From assembly GCF_019669965.1 (NCBI RefSeq), contig NZ_AP019781.1, positions 124,001-188,000 of the forward strand: a stretch of 64,000 nucleotides of DNA, read 5' to 3'. Made by a program: the position numbers and the translations under genes. This DNA is from Methanoculleus chikugoensis (lineage in GTDB: Archaea > Halobacteriota > Methanomicrobia > Methanomicrobiales > Methanoculleaceae). Positions within the stretch are counted from its first letter, which is position 1; the number at the start of each line of letters is the position of its first letter. The notes below the pieces were generated by a model. The model was not told where the DNA came from. It searched no databases and saw only the letters and a list, made by a program, of their open reading frames with translations. Positions 1-8,639 of the stretch are shown here, one piece after another.

Positions 1-80
1 GAGGATCTCTGTAGCAGGATCGGCTCTGTCGTCAGGCATGTATGGAAAAAGGTTGGGGCCCCGGCCACCTGAAGGTTTAC

Positions 81-398
81 TTACGTCACGATGAACGCCC
101 CGTGCATCGAGGGGTGGATGTCGCACCGGAAGAAGTAGTTCCCCGGGGTCTCGGGCGCCGTGAAGGTGTAGGTCGCCCGGCGCGGGCCGGCGATGATATC
201 GCCGACGAAGATCGCCTCGCTTGCCGAACTGTCCGTGTAGACCGCGACGTTGTGCGGGACGCCGTCGTCCCGGTTATCGAACTCGATCGTCACCTCCGCA
301 CCCGCCGGGACCGTGATCGTCTCCGTGCTGAAGGAGAAGCCCTCGGCCATGACCGCCACGGTCACCCTCTCCGCGGCGCGGGCCACCGCCGGGGTCAC
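81..398 (-). CDS. small cupredoxin (blue-copper-like) protein
   Basis: A 105-residue single-domain cupredoxin, presumably a copper-binding electron carrier. Likely copper ligands are His49 (in PHNVAVY), Cys92, His95 and Met98 (in RCDIHPSMHG), the usual late Cys-His-Met arrangement. The start is the GTG at 398, because a near-perfect Shine-Dalgarno (GGAGGTG, 403-409 on the complement) lies 5 nt before it; an upstream ATG would overlap the neighbouring gene and has no such site. No signal peptide or membrane segment is visible, which is unusual for the family. It lies 67 nt downstream of the DUF2298 gene on the same strand and may be cotranscribed with it. The fold assignment is firm; redox partner and location are unknown. 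Confidence 0.82.
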   Translation of the reverse strand: MTPAVARAAERVTVAVMAEGFSFSTETITVPAGAEVTIEFDNRDDGVPHNVAVYTDSSASEAIFVGDIIAGPRRATYTFTAPETPGNYFFRCDIHPSMHGAFIVT

Positions 399-465
399 GC
401 CCGCACCTCCATGACTGTGTCTGCTCGCATCATGGGCCCACCCTGTCGGGCAGGAGGCATAAATG

Positions 466-2526
466 TTACCCGATCCGCTCGTAAACCCGGACCCCACCCT
501 CAGCGTAGATGAGCCGGAGCCCCCGGTCGGGCAGCCGGACGTTGTAGCGCTCGTGTTCGGGCTCGCCGACGTAGAGGAGGGTCGCGTTGTACTTCTCCAT
601 CAACGCAAGAGTCCGTTCGGGATCCTCGTAGATCGCCCGGATATCCGCCGGGCGCCCGGTATACCAGGGGCCGTTCCCCCGCCAGGTCAGTTCGTGGCCG
701 ATCTGCCCGAGGATAGTCGGGATGCCGGTAAAGGACGAGACCCTCGAGTAGTAGCCGTAATCGCCGTTCTCCGCCTCGACGATCAGGTGATCGCCGTCGA
801 GCGTCCGGAGGTAATCGATCGCCGCAGCCTCCCCCGGCCGCGTGGCCTCGAGGTAGGCAAAGCCGTCCAGGGTGTGGTAGCCCGCAGGGGGGTAGTCGAT
901 CCCGAGGAGCCCCCGGCCGATATCGATGTTGAGGGCGACCGGGGCGGCGACGAGAGCGACGGCCGCGGCGACGGCAACGCCCTTCCGTGCCGTTTCCGGG
1001 AGGATCGATCGGCGCCCGGCAAGCCATCCTCCGGCGAGGAGGAGTGTGCCGGTCCCAAGCAGGATCCAGGCGTCGAAGTAGAACTTGAAGACGGTGTTGA
1101 ACCGGCTGTAGTCGCCCCCGAGCATCTCCTCGAAGTAGAAGATCTCGCAGAAGGCGAGGACCGCAAGGCCGGCGATGCAGAGGAGGTCGGCAAACGAGCG
1201 CTCCCGGCGGAGAAGGAGGTAGGCGAGCGGCACCAGGAGGACAGCGAGTACGGTGTAGCCGGCGGCGAGGGGAGGGACGGCTACGGCGAGCGCCACCGGA
1301 ACCCGCCGGATATCGGGGGCGACGGCGACGTAGACGAGCGCGAGGAACCCGCCCCAGACCGCGAGGAAGGCAAGCGGGTCGGTGGGAGGGAGGCCACACC
1401 CGATCCCGCCGATACCCGCGGGCTCGAGGTCGAGGTAGTAGGGGAGGTAGACGGAGAAGGCGACGATGGGGACCGCCACGGCGGCGACAAGCGTGGAGCG
1501 GTCGCGCCTGGAGAGGAAGAGCACGAAGAGGAAGAGCGCGACGGCGGGGGCGTAGACGAGAGCGTCCCAGGAGGAGAGGAGCGGCATCGAGCCGACGGAG
1601 AGGGCAAGGAGGAGGGTGAGGCCGAACCGCCCCTGCGCGTCGAGCCCCCGCCACCGGCACCAGATAAAACCGAGGAGGAAGATGAGGAAGACCTGGTTGA
1701 AGACGGCCATCTCGAAGGCGTGGACGTTCCCGAGGAAGAGGGAGAAGACCGGGAACTCGACCCGGGCCCCGGGGATGATCCAGTTGGTATCCTGGAATGC
1801 CTGATACAGGTCTCCGCCCGTGGCAAGGAACCAGGGGATCGACGGCGGGACGAGGAGGAGGACCGCGAGGGGGAGCCACCGCCACCGTGAGAGAAGAAGA
1901 CGGCCGAGGGCGTAGAGGATGACAAACGCCGTCCCGTAGACCGTGGCCGGGACGAGGTTGAAGGCCACCTCCGACGGTGTGCCGGTGACGATGGCGAGAG
2001 AGCCCATCAGCCAGTGGCCGAGGTAGTAGTAGACGGTGAGGCGGCCGCCCGCAAACCAGGGGTCGAGCGGCGGAACCACGGGCTCCCGGATGATGCTCGC
2101 GATGAAGGCGTGGTTCATGTACTGTTCGCTGAAGTAGCCGATGACCGGATTCGTGAACCTGACGGAAAGCGCGAAGAGGAACCCGACGAGGAAGACCGCG
2201 TCCCAGACCAGAAAAGCCCGGAGTTCTCGGTTCCGGTACTCGCCCCGCCGGACGCTGTAGGCTGCAAGGCCGACAAAGAGGAGGAGGGCGAGGGCGACAG
2301 GGATGCGGAGCAGGCCGCAGTACCAGGTCACGAGAGCAAAGAGGAGGAGGGAAGCCGGGTAGGCCGCCGGGTAGGCGTAATCCCCGAGTGCCGGACGGAG
2401 GCGAGGCCAGAGCGCCAGTTGGAGGCCCTTCAGGAGCCCGGCCCAGAGCAGGACATGCGATGCCTGCAGGAGGCAGTCCACACCCAGTAGTGAAGGAATG
2501 GGTATATGCGGTTTTTGCTCTTCCAC
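466..2526 (-). CDS. DUF2298 / Chlor_Arch_YYY polytopic membrane protein
   Basis: A 686-residue integral membrane protein with roughly a dozen hydrophobic segments. It carries the YYYLGHW signature near residue 165 that names the archaeal/chloroflexal YYY (DUF2298) family. The long C-terminal region after the last helices is more polar and probably extracytoplasmic. Members resemble GT-C-type glycosyltransferases in layout, but no reaction is established and I infer none. The start is GTG at 2526; a TATA-like element lies near 2545-2556 in the 60-nt gap shared with the divergent sulfite-reductase-like gene. The length is normal for the family. Confidence 0.8.
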   Translation of the reverse strand: MEEQKPHIPIPSLLGVDCLLQASHVLLWAGLLKGLQLALWPRLRPALGDYAYPAAYPASLLLFALVTWYCGLLRIPVALALLLFVGLAAYSVRRGEYRNRELRAFLVWDAVFLVGFLFALSVRFTNPVIGYFSEQYMNHAFIASIIREPVVPPLDPWFAGGRLTVYYYLGHWLMGSLAIVTGTPSEVAFNLVPATVYGTAFVILYALGRLLLSRWRWLPLAVLLLVPPSIPWFLATGGDLYQAFQDTNWIIPGARVEFPVFSLFLGNVHAFEMAVFNQVFLIFLLGFIWCRWRGLDAQGRFGLTLLLALSVGSMPLLSSWDALVYAPAVALFLFVLFLSRRDRSTLVAAVAVPIVAFSVYLPYYLDLEPAGIGGIGCGLPPTDPLAFLAVWGGFLALVYVAVAPDIRRVPVALAVAVPPLAAGYTVLAVLLVPLAYLLLRRERSFADLLCIAGLAVLAFCEIFYFEEMLGGDYSRFNTVFKFYFDAWILLGTGTLLLAGGWLAGRRSILPETARKGVAVAAAVALVAAPVALNIDIGRGLLGIDYPPAGYHTLDGFAYLEATRPGEAAAIDYLRTLDGDHLIVEAENGDYGYYSRVSSFTGIPTILGQIGHELTWRGNGPWYTGRPADIRAIYEDPERTLALMEKYNATLLYVGEPEHERYNVRLPDRGLRLIYAEGGVRVYERIG

Positions 2527-2586
2527 CCGTGGCCGGGTGCAGATAGTTTAACACAAACTCCGACCATATCCTAAGGCCAGAACCAC

Positions 2587-3441
2587 ATGACCGATAGGAA
2601 GAAGAGCAGGAGGCAAGGAGTCATTCCCCTCCGGGAGAGGGGGAAAGTCGCCGTGCGGGGGAAGATTCCGGCCGGCGTGATGACCACATCGCAGATGGCG
2701 GCGATTGTCCGGGTTGCAGAGGAGTTCGGGAGAGGAGAGGTCGCCATGACGACCCGGCTCAATGTGGAGATCCCCGGCATCGACCGGCGGGACGCAGGTG
2801 CGGTCGCGGAGAGGCTCCGGGAAGCGGGGATAGAGACCGGCAGCACCGGGGCCACCCTCCGGTCCGTCGTCGCCTGCAAAGGTACGGTCTGCAGGCACGG
2901 GTGCTGCGACACGCAGGGGCTCGCACGGGCGATCGAGGAGCAGTACGGCGGGTGCGAACTGCCGAGGAAACTGAAGATCTCCATTGCGGGGTGCCCGAAC
3001 AACTGCGCAAGGGTCCAGCTCAACGATATCGGGATCATGGGGAGGAGATTCCCCCGGTTTTATGCCGATGAATGCGAAGGCTGCGGGGCGTGCGAGAAGG
3101 TCTGCCGGGAGGGAGCGGTCCGGGTCGTCGACGACGAGGTCCGCTTCTCAGGGGAGGCCTGCATCGGCTGCGGCGACTGTATCGCAATCTGTCCAAAAGA
3201 TGCGGTCGGTGTCGCTTCGGAGGGACTGCGCCTCTACCTCGGCGGGAGATCGGGCCGGGTCATACGGGTCGGCACCGAGGCGGAGGGGCTGGTCGCCGAA
3301 GAAGAGATCCTTGATACCATCACGAAGTTGCTCGATTACTTCCGGGAGAACGCACTGCCGGGCGAGCGGCTCGGCGAGATGATGGAGCGGGTGGGGATAG
3401 AGGAAGTCTTTGCGGCCGCCGGGATGAGGCCGCGAAGTTGA
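2587..3441 (+). CDS. small sulfite/nitrite-reductase-like siroheme [4Fe-4S] protein (Dsr-LP type)
   Basis: A 284-residue protein combining a short nitrite/sulfite reductase domain with an inserted pair of ferredoxin motifs. The siroheme/Fe-S cysteines appear as ACKGTVC near residue 99 and AGCPNNCAR near residue 137. Two CxxCxxC(x)nC ferredoxin clusters follow at about residues 163-200 (CEGCGACEKVC and CIGCGDCIAIC). This matches the small Dsr-like proteins of methanogens rather than full-length Fsr. The first cysteine pair is spaced C-x4-C, one residue shorter than the C-x5-C usual in assimilatory enzymes. The substrate is uncertain (sulfite, or another small oxyanion). It is transcribed divergently from the DUF2298 gene. 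Confidence 0.85.
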   Translation: MTDRKKSRRQGVIPLRERGKVAVRGKIPAGVMTTSQMAAIVRVAEEFGRGEVAMTTRLNVEIPGIDRRDAGAVAERLREAGIETGSTGATLRSVVACKGTVCRHGCCDTQGLARAIEEQYGGCELPRKLKISIAGCPNNCARVQLNDIGIMGRRFPRFYADECEGCGACEKVCREGAVRVVDDEVRFSGEACIGCGDCIAICPKDAVGVASEGLRLYLGGRSGRVIRVGTEAEGLVAEEEILDTITKLLDYFRENALPGERLGEMMERVGIEEVFAAAGMRPRS

Positions 3442-3469
3442 GGCAGTTCGGTATCCGGGTGAATAACCG

Positions 3470-3724
3470 TCATTGCGGTTGTAACTCCACTTTCTTTCTT
3501 TCACGAAGGCCTCGTTCGTAGTCGTCCCAGTCCCCGCACTCGGTGATAACCTCCCACTTTTGATGGATACCTCCCTCCAGCCGCACGATCCGGGCAGTCC
3601 CGCCCAAACTCTCCTCGACCTCGAAGAATTCCCGTGCCTTCTGCTCGTTAAAAGGGCCGTAACGCTCGATGCTGCCGTCGTCGCCGGGGACCTCGACCCG
3701 GTATTTCAGTCTGAGGGTGTCCAT
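3470..3724 (-). CDS. conserved-looking small protein of unknown function
   Basis: An 84-residue soluble acidic protein rich in Glu, Arg and Trp with no recognisable motif. Three ATG codons stand in tandem at 3724-3730. A GGTGA site directly abuts the first, so the third (3724) has normal spacing and is taken as the start. The gene lies between, and points towards the 3' end of, the sulfite-reductase-like gene. Codon usage looks like that of the neighbours, so I treat it as real. I do not recognise it. Confidence 0.6.
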   Translation of the reverse strand: MDTLRLKYRVEVPGDDGSIERYGPFNEQKAREFFEVEESLGGTARIVRLEGGIHQKWEVITECGDWDDYERGLRERKKVELQPQ

Positions 3725-3908
3725 CATCATTCACCATTCCGGAGAATCGCCTGCAGGCCCATAAACCTTGGGGAGTCATTACGATACAGAGCGGCAAGGG
3801 GTGATGGCCCCCTCCGGGGCCGCTTCGATCCCGGCCCCAATATCTCACGTATAGAACCTCAAATCGGAAACAATCTCTGATTCTGGTATTTCCGGCCGAT
3901 CAAAAAGA

Positions 3909-3918
3909 ATATTATATC
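3909..3918 (+). promoter_or_regulatory. TATA box of the P-type ATPase gene
   Basis: An AT-rich element (aatattatat) is centred about 27 nt before the ATG at 3941, placing the expected transcript start at or within a few bases of the initiation codon. No Shine-Dalgarno sequence lies between, so translation is probably leaderless. Confidence 0.65.
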
Positions 3919-3940
3919 AGGAAGTTACCCGCACACTGGA

Positions 3941-6526
3941 ATGCCGTCACCCGCGGAGGCTACGTCGGATGTTGACCCCGGTTCATTGTCAGGCCTCTCG
4001 AACGAACAGGTGGTTTCAAAGCTCAGGGAAGAAGGCTACAATGAGCTCCCTCCCTCAGACAAACGGGGTCTCCCGGAGATACTACTGGGAGTCATACGCG
4101 AACCCATGTTCATCCTCCTCGTCGCGGGCGGCCTGATCTATGTTGCCCTGGGAGATATCCGGGAAGCCCTGATGCTCCTGAGTTTCGTCTTCGTGGTCAT
4201 CGGCATCACCGTGTATCAGGAGCAGAAGACCGAACGGGCGCTCGAGGCACTCAGAGACCTTTCGAGTCCACGTGCCCTCGTCATCAGAGAGGGGGAGCAA
4301 AAACGCATCCCCGGTCGGGAGGTCGTATCACGCGACATACTGGTAGTATCCGAGGGTGACCGTGTCCCGGCAGACGCCGTGCTCATCAGCGCGAACAACC
4401 TCCTGGTCGATGAATCCCTGCTCACCGGCGAATCGGTGCCTGCCCGCAAGGTACCGTGGCACGATGGGGTGACGATAGGGCGGCCCGGCGGCGAAGACCA
4501 GCCGATGGTCTATTCGGGCACGCTCGTGGTGCAGGGCCAGGGGCTGGCCGAGGTCAGGTCGACCGGTCCCAGGACCGAGATGGGGAAGATCGGGACGGTT
4601 TTAACCTCGGTCGAGCGGAGCAAGACGAGACTAAAAGGTGAGATCGACCGCCTTGTTCGGGATATCGCCCTCCTCGGCCTCGGCCTCGTCGCGGTCATCG
4701 TTGTCGTCTACGGACTGACGCGGTTTAACTGGACCGGGGGATTCCTCGCCGGCATCACGCTCGCGATGGCGATCCTTCCCGAGGAACTGCCCGTCGTCCT
4801 GACCATCTTTCTTGCCCTGGGGGCCTGGAGGATCGCGGGCCGCAATGTGCTCACCCGGCAGGCCCCGGCTATTGAGACCCTGGGCTCGGCGACGGTGCTC
4901 TGCGTCGACAAGACCGGGACCCTGACGCAGAACAGGATGACCGTCAGGAGACTCTTCGCCCATGGCCGGGAATGTGAGTATGACCGGGCCGGGAAGTCGG
5001 TCATGCCCGAATTTTGCCACGAATTGGTCGAGTTCGGCATCCTTGCCTGCAAACGGGACCCCTTTGACCCGATGGAAAAAGCGCTCAGGCAGCTCACCGA
5101 AGACCTCGCCCGGACCGAGCACATCCACGAAGACTGGGACCTCCTGCAGGAGTACCCCCTCTCGCAGGAACTGCTGGCGATGTCGAACGTCTGGCGGTCG
5201 CGGGAGGGGGGCGGGTACGTCGTCGCCGCAAAAGGGGCGCCGGAAGCGATCGCCGACCTCTGCCACCTCAATGACCGGGAAAAGGAGGAACTGCAGGAGA
5301 ACGTCAATACGATGGCAGCGGGCGGACTCCGCGTGCTCGGCGTTGCCCGTGCAACGCTGCCCCCGGCCACCCTTCCCGAGATCCAGCATGCGTTTTCCTT
5401 CACATTTCTGGGTCTCGTGGGGTTTGCCGATCCGGTCAGGCAAAAGGTCCCGGAAGCGCTCCGGGAGTGTTACCTGGCCGGGGTCCGCGTGATCATGATC
5501 ACCGGCGACTACCCGCTTACCGCGCAGAAGATTGCCGACCAGATCGGTCTGACCGGGGTGGAGGAGTATATCACCGGCCCCGAACTTGAGGCGATGAGCG
5601 ACGAAGAACTCAGCCGGCGCATTGCCAGCGTCAATATCTTTGCACGCGTTGTGCCGGAACAGAAACTGAGAATCGTCAAGGCCCTCAAAGCCCGCGGCGA
5701 GACCGTCGCGATGACGGGGGACGGTGTGAACGACGCCCCCGCATTGAAGGCAGCAGATATCGGGATTGCGATGGGCGAGCGGGGCACTGATGTGGCGCGA
5801 GAGGCATCATCCCTCGTCCTGCTCGACGACAACTTTACGTCCATTGTTGCGGCAATCCGCATGGGCCGGCGGATCTTCGACAACCTGAAAAAAGCCATTG
5901 CCTACATCTTCTCCATTCACATCCCCATCGCGGGCATGTCGCTTCTCCCGGTGCTCTTCGGATGGCCGCTCGTTCTTCTGCCCGTTCATATCGTGTTTCT
6001 GGAACTTATCATCGACCCCGCATGCTCGGTGGTCTTCGAATCGGAGCCCGAAGAGGCCGACGTCATGAAAAAGGCGCCACGGAACGCGAAAGAAGGACTG
6101 CTCACCCGGAAGATGGTGACGGTGAGCGCTCTCCAGGGGGCCGTGGTGTTGGCCATCGTTGTTCTGGTTTACTTCGGCGCCCTCATGCGAAACATCGGTG
6201 AATCGGGGGCCCGGACTCTGGCGTTCTCCTCTATCGTGATCGCAAACCTCAGCCTGATCCTGACGAACCGTTCCTGGTCCGAAACCTTCCTCACCACAAT
6301 AAGGAGACCAAATCGGGCTTTCTGGCTGGTCCTGGGTGGAGCGCTCCTCTTCTTAACCCTGGTGCTCACCGTACCGGCGCTGTTGGACCTCTTCCACTTC
6401 AGCCCCCTTGATCCTGCCGATATCGGGCTTTCGTTCGGGGCGGGAGTTTTCAGTGTCCTGTGGTTCGAGATATATAAAGCGTGGACGAAACGGGCGCACT
6501 CTGCGGGCCGCCGGACTATCGGATAA
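3941..6526 (+). CDS. cation-translocating P-type ATPase (P2/P3-like)
   Basis: An 861-residue ATP-driven cation pump of the plasma membrane. It has an N-terminal cation-ATPase domain, the actuator motif TGES near residue 160, M4 motif PEELP at about residue 280, phosphorylation motif DKTGTLT with the aspartate near 323, and hinge motif TGDGVNDAP near 593. A C-terminal block of about six helices follows. The length and the single N-terminal domain without metal-binding CxxC repeats argue against a copper or heavy-metal P1B pump. PEELP differs from the PEGLP of typical Ca2+ pumps, so the ion (Ca2+, Mg2+, Na+ or H+) cannot be read with confidence. Start ATG 3941 is supported by the TATA box. The gene appears monocistronic. 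Confidence 0.93.
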   Translation: MPSPAEATSDVDPGSLSGLSNEQVVSKLREEGYNELPPSDKRGLPEILLGVIREPMFILLVAGGLIYVALGDIREALMLLSFVFVVIGITVYQEQKTERALEALRDLSSPRALVIREGEQKRIPGREVVSRDILVVSEGDRVPADAVLISANNLLVDESLLTGESVPARKVPWHDGVTIGRPGGEDQPMVYSGTLVVQGQGLAEVRSTGPRTEMGKIGTVLTSVERSKTRLKGEIDRLVRDIALLGLGLVAVIVVVYGLTRFNWTGGFLAGITLAMAILPEELPVVLTIFLALGAWRIAGRNVLTRQAPAIETLGSATVLCVDKTGTLTQNRMTVRRLFAHGRECEYDRAGKSVMPEFCHELVEFGILACKRDPFDPMEKALRQLTEDLARTEHIHEDWDLLQEYPLSQELLAMSNVWRSREGGGYVVAAKGAPEAIADLCHLNDREKEELQENVNTMAAGGLRVLGVARATLPPATLPEIQHAFSFTFLGLVGFADPVRQKVPEALRECYLAGVRVIMITGDYPLTAQKIADQIGLTGVEEYITGPELEAMSDEELSRRIASVNIFARVVPEQKLRIVKALKARGETVAMTGDGVNDAPALKAADIGIAMGERGTDVAREASSLVLLDDNFTSIVAAIRMGRRIFDNLKKAIAYIFSIHIPIAGMSLLPVLFGWPLVLLPVHIVFLELIIDPACSVVFESEPEEADVMKKAPRNAKEGLLTRKMVTVSALQGAVVLAIVVLVYFGALMRNIGESGARTLAFSSIVIANLSLILTNRSWSETFLTTIRRPNRAFWLVLGGALLFLTLVLTVPALLDLFHFSPLDPADIGLSFGAGVFSVLWFEIYKAWTKRAHSAGRRTIG

Positions 6527-6585
6527 CTACTGTGTTTTATGATTCAGCCCGCGGCACGGGACACCTTCCCGGCGTGTGAATTACC

Positions 6586-6593
6586 TTATATAG
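6586..6593 (+). promoter_or_regulatory. TATA box of the small zinc-ribbon gene
   Basis: The sequence ttatatag, within a longer AT-rich stretch, lies in an otherwise GC-rich gap. A start site about 25 nt downstream would fall near 6615-6620, after the possible GTG at 6613, which favours the ATG codons at 6631 or 6643 as translation start. Confidence 0.6.
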
Positions 6594-6642
6594 TATACAC
6601 CCCTATCTCTACGTGCAGTGTTCTATCTGCATGAGCAATCCA

Positions 6643-6825
6643 ATGGATTATAATAGAGGAAACAGAAATTTTGGCGGTCCCAGAAACTTCGGCGGCCCCC
6701 GTGAAATGACAAAGACCATCTGTTCGGACTGCGGCAAAGAGTGCGAAGTCCCCTTCAAGCCGACCGAAGGCAGACCCGTGTATTGCCAGGACTGCCTCCC
6801 GAAGCACAGAAAACCCCGGTTCTAA
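6643..6825 (+). CDS. small CxxC...CxxC zinc-ribbon protein
   Basis: A 60-residue basic protein. An N-terminal Asn/Arg/Gly-rich stretch repeats RNFGGPR, followed by a zinc ribbon with cysteine pairs CSDC and CQDC separated by a VPF-KPTEGRPVY linker. This ribbon type (CxxC, VPF.P, GRPVYC..C) is widespread in methanogens and often linked to nucleic-acid or ribosome-associated small proteins; the role here is not known. In-frame GTG 6613 and ATG 6631 are alternative starts, but the promoter position favours 6631 or 6643. The Gly/Arg-rich tail is reminiscent of RNA-binding RGG regions. Convergent with the Mrp-type gene, with a T-tract between. Confidence 0.72.
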   Translation: MDYNRGNRNFGGPRNFGGPREMTKTICSDCGKECEVPFKPTEGRPVYCQDCLPKHRKPRF

Positions 6826-6833
6826 ACCAATAA

Positions 6834-6848
6834 ACCCTCTTTTTTTCG
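6834..6848 (+). terminator. T-tract terminator after the zinc-ribbon gene
   Basis: A run of seven T residues (6840-6846) follows 14 nt after the stop codon. This is typical of archaeal intrinsic termination. It sits between convergent genes. Confidence 0.55.
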
Positions 6849-6911
6849 CGCACGTCAGGTGATATCTCACTCATCCAGAGCAGAGCGGTTCATGGGAAAA
6901 AGGCGGCGGGC

Positions 6912-7778
6912 TCAGGAGAGCCCGAGTTCGGCGAAGAGAGTATTTTTGAGTGCCCGGAGTGCATCCCCCGCCGCCGAGTCGCCCTGGGTCACGGGGCGGC
7001 CGTTCCGGACGGCGTCGACCACCGACGTATCGAACGGGATCTTTCCCGCCACCACGATCTCTTCCCTCTCGCAGTAACCCTCGATCCGGGCGCAGATATC
7101 CCCGGCGAGGTCGAACCGGTTGATCGCGGCGAAGATCCGGACGCCGAACCGGCGGCAGACGGTCACGAGCCGTTCGAGGTCGTGGAGCGCCGAGACCCCC
7201 GGCTCCGTGACGATGAGAACCGCGTCCATACCGCTGATCGACGCGATCAGCGGGCAGCCTATCCCCGGCGGGCCGTCGGCGAGCAGCAGGTCGGCGCCGT
7301 CCGCAAGACGCATCGCCCGCTTCTTCACCTCGGTGACGAGCAATCCCGAGTTCCCGGAGCCCGGGAAGAGCCGGGCATGGGCGAGGTTGCCCCGGTCGGT
7401 CGCCGAGGTGTAGATCTCACCGCAGAGGCGGGGTTTCATCGAGACCGCTCCCACGGGGCAGACGTACGTGCAGACGGCGCAGCCTTCGCAGTGCAGCGCG
7501 TCCACCTCCCAGGCGTCGTTGCGCACGATGGCCCCGAACCGGCAGTGGTCGGCGCAGATGCCGCAGTCGCGGCACCGCTCCGGGTCGATCCGGGCCGCCG
7601 CGAGCCCCCGGAACTCCTCCGTCGTAAGCCGCCGGGGATGGAAGAGGAACTCCAGGTTTGCGGCATCCACGTCGCAGTCGGCAAGAACCTGCGGCATTCC
7701 GCTGATATCCGCGAGCGCCGCCGCCACCATCGTCTTCCCGGTGCCGCCCTTGCCGCTCACGACCGCAAGCCGGATCAC
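6912..7778 (-). CDS. MinD/Mrp-family P-loop ATPase with inserted 2[4Fe-4S] ferredoxin domain (copy 1)
   Basis: A 288-residue SIMIBI-class ATPase. The deviant Walker A motif SGKGGTGKT is at residues 8-16. A ferredoxin-like insert at about residues 62-100 carries CRDCGICADHC and CEGCAVCTYVC. The switch region contains DGPPGIGCP. The family is predicted to handle Fe-S or metal-cluster cargo together with NifX/NifB-like proteins, but no member of this exact form has an established reaction that I can name. The GTG start at 7778 overlaps the stop of the upstream copy by 4 nt (GTGA), so the two are translationally coupled. The two copies form the end of a four-gene minus-strand cluster. Confidence 0.88.
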   Translation of the reverse strand: MIRLAVVSGKGGTGKTMVAAALADISGMPQVLADCDVDAANLEFLFHPRRLTTEEFRGLAAARIDPERCRDCGICADHCRFGAIVRNDAWEVDALHCEGCAVCTYVCPVGAVSMKPRLCGEIYTSATDRGNLAHARLFPGSGNSGLLVTEVKKRAMRLADGADLLLADGPPGIGCPLIASISGMDAVLIVTEPGVSALHDLERLVTVCRRFGVRIFAAINRFDLAGDICARIEGYCEREEIVVAGKIPFDTSVVDAVRNGRPVTQGDSAAGDALRALKNTLFAELGLS

Positions 7779-8626
7779 GGGCTCACCCCCGCAATCTTCG
7801 CCATCGCTTCAAAGAGGCCGGCGAACCGCTCCTCCCACCCGGGAAGAAGCGCGGCGATGAGCCCGCCCCGGTTCTGGACGGCGGCGATCTCCCGCGAGAA
7901 CGGGATGGTCATGATGACGGGGAGCCCGCGCTCCCGGCAGAAGTCGAGAGTCTCCTCATCCCGGCCGTCGCTGCGGTTGATCACGACGCCGGCAGGGATG
8001 CCGATCCGGTCCACCACCTCGGCCGCGAGGCGGAGGTCGTGCAGCCCGAACGGGGTCGATTCCGTCACCAGGATGCAGGCATCGCTCCCCTCCAGCGTCT
8101 CGATCACCGGGCAGGCGATCCCCGGAGAGGCGTCGTAGAGGATGAGGAGATGCCCTTGTGCGAGCATCTTTGCCGCCCGGATGACCGCCGGTGCCTGCAC
8201 CTCCCCCTCGTTCAGGATCCCGCTCACCAGGGTGAGACGGGGGACCGGGCAGGAGCACGCGACCCGGCCGATGGTGCGCGAAACCTCACGGACGGCTCCC
8301 TGCGGGCAAACGAGAGAGCAGCCCCCGCACGAGCGGCAGAGGTGCGGGAAGACGAGGACGCGATCTTTTAAGACCGAGAGCGCCCCGAACCGGCAGAACT
8401 TCCCGCACTCCCCGCAGAGGGTGCAGCGGGCCGGGTCGATCTCCGGAACCGGGGTCGTCACCGGCACGTCCACGGCAGAGCCCGGGAAGAAGAGGTGGAG
8501 GTTCGGCTCCTCGACGTCGCAGTCGACGAGCGCCACCTCGCGGGTGCGGGAGAGCATGCAGGCGAGATTCGCCGCCACCGTGCTCTTCCCGGTGCCGCCT
8601 TTCCCGCTTGCAATCGCGATCTTCAT
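7775..8626 (-). CDS. MinD/Mrp-family P-loop ATPase with inserted 2[4Fe-4S] ferredoxin domain (copy 2)
   Basis: A 283-residue paralogue of the preceding gene. Walker A is SGKGGTGKS at residues 7-15; the ferredoxin insert at about 60-100 has CTLCGECGKFC and CRSCGGCSLVC; the switch II equivalent is DASPGIACP. The start is ATG 8626: longer reading frames upstream translate to a low-complexity Ser/Arg sequence that is antisense noise over the NifX-type gene. The pair probably forms a heterodimer that loads or carries Fe-S clusters (inference from family pairing). It ends in a GTGA overlap with copy 1 and begins 13 nt after the NifX-like gene. Confidence 0.88.
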   Translation of the reverse strand: MKIAIASGKGGTGKSTVAANLACMLSRTREVALVDCDVEEPNLHLFFPGSAVDVPVTTPVPEIDPARCTLCGECGKFCRFGALSVLKDRVLVFPHLCRSCGGCSLVCPQGAVREVSRTIGRVACSCPVPRLTLVSGILNEGEVQAPAVIRAAKMLAQGHLLILYDASPGIACPVIETLEGSDACILVTESTPFGLHDLRLAAEVVDRIGIPAGVVINRSDGRDEETLDFCRERGLPVIMTIPFSREIAAVQNRGGLIAALLPGWEERFAGLFEAMAKIAGVSP

Positions 8627-8639
8627 GCCGGATCCCGCT

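Noticed and set aside
463-1890. 475-codon frame on the plus strand, rich in Glu, Gly and Arg
   Set aside because: It is the antisense shadow of the DUF2298 membrane protein; GC-rich codon bias creates long frames opposite real genes.
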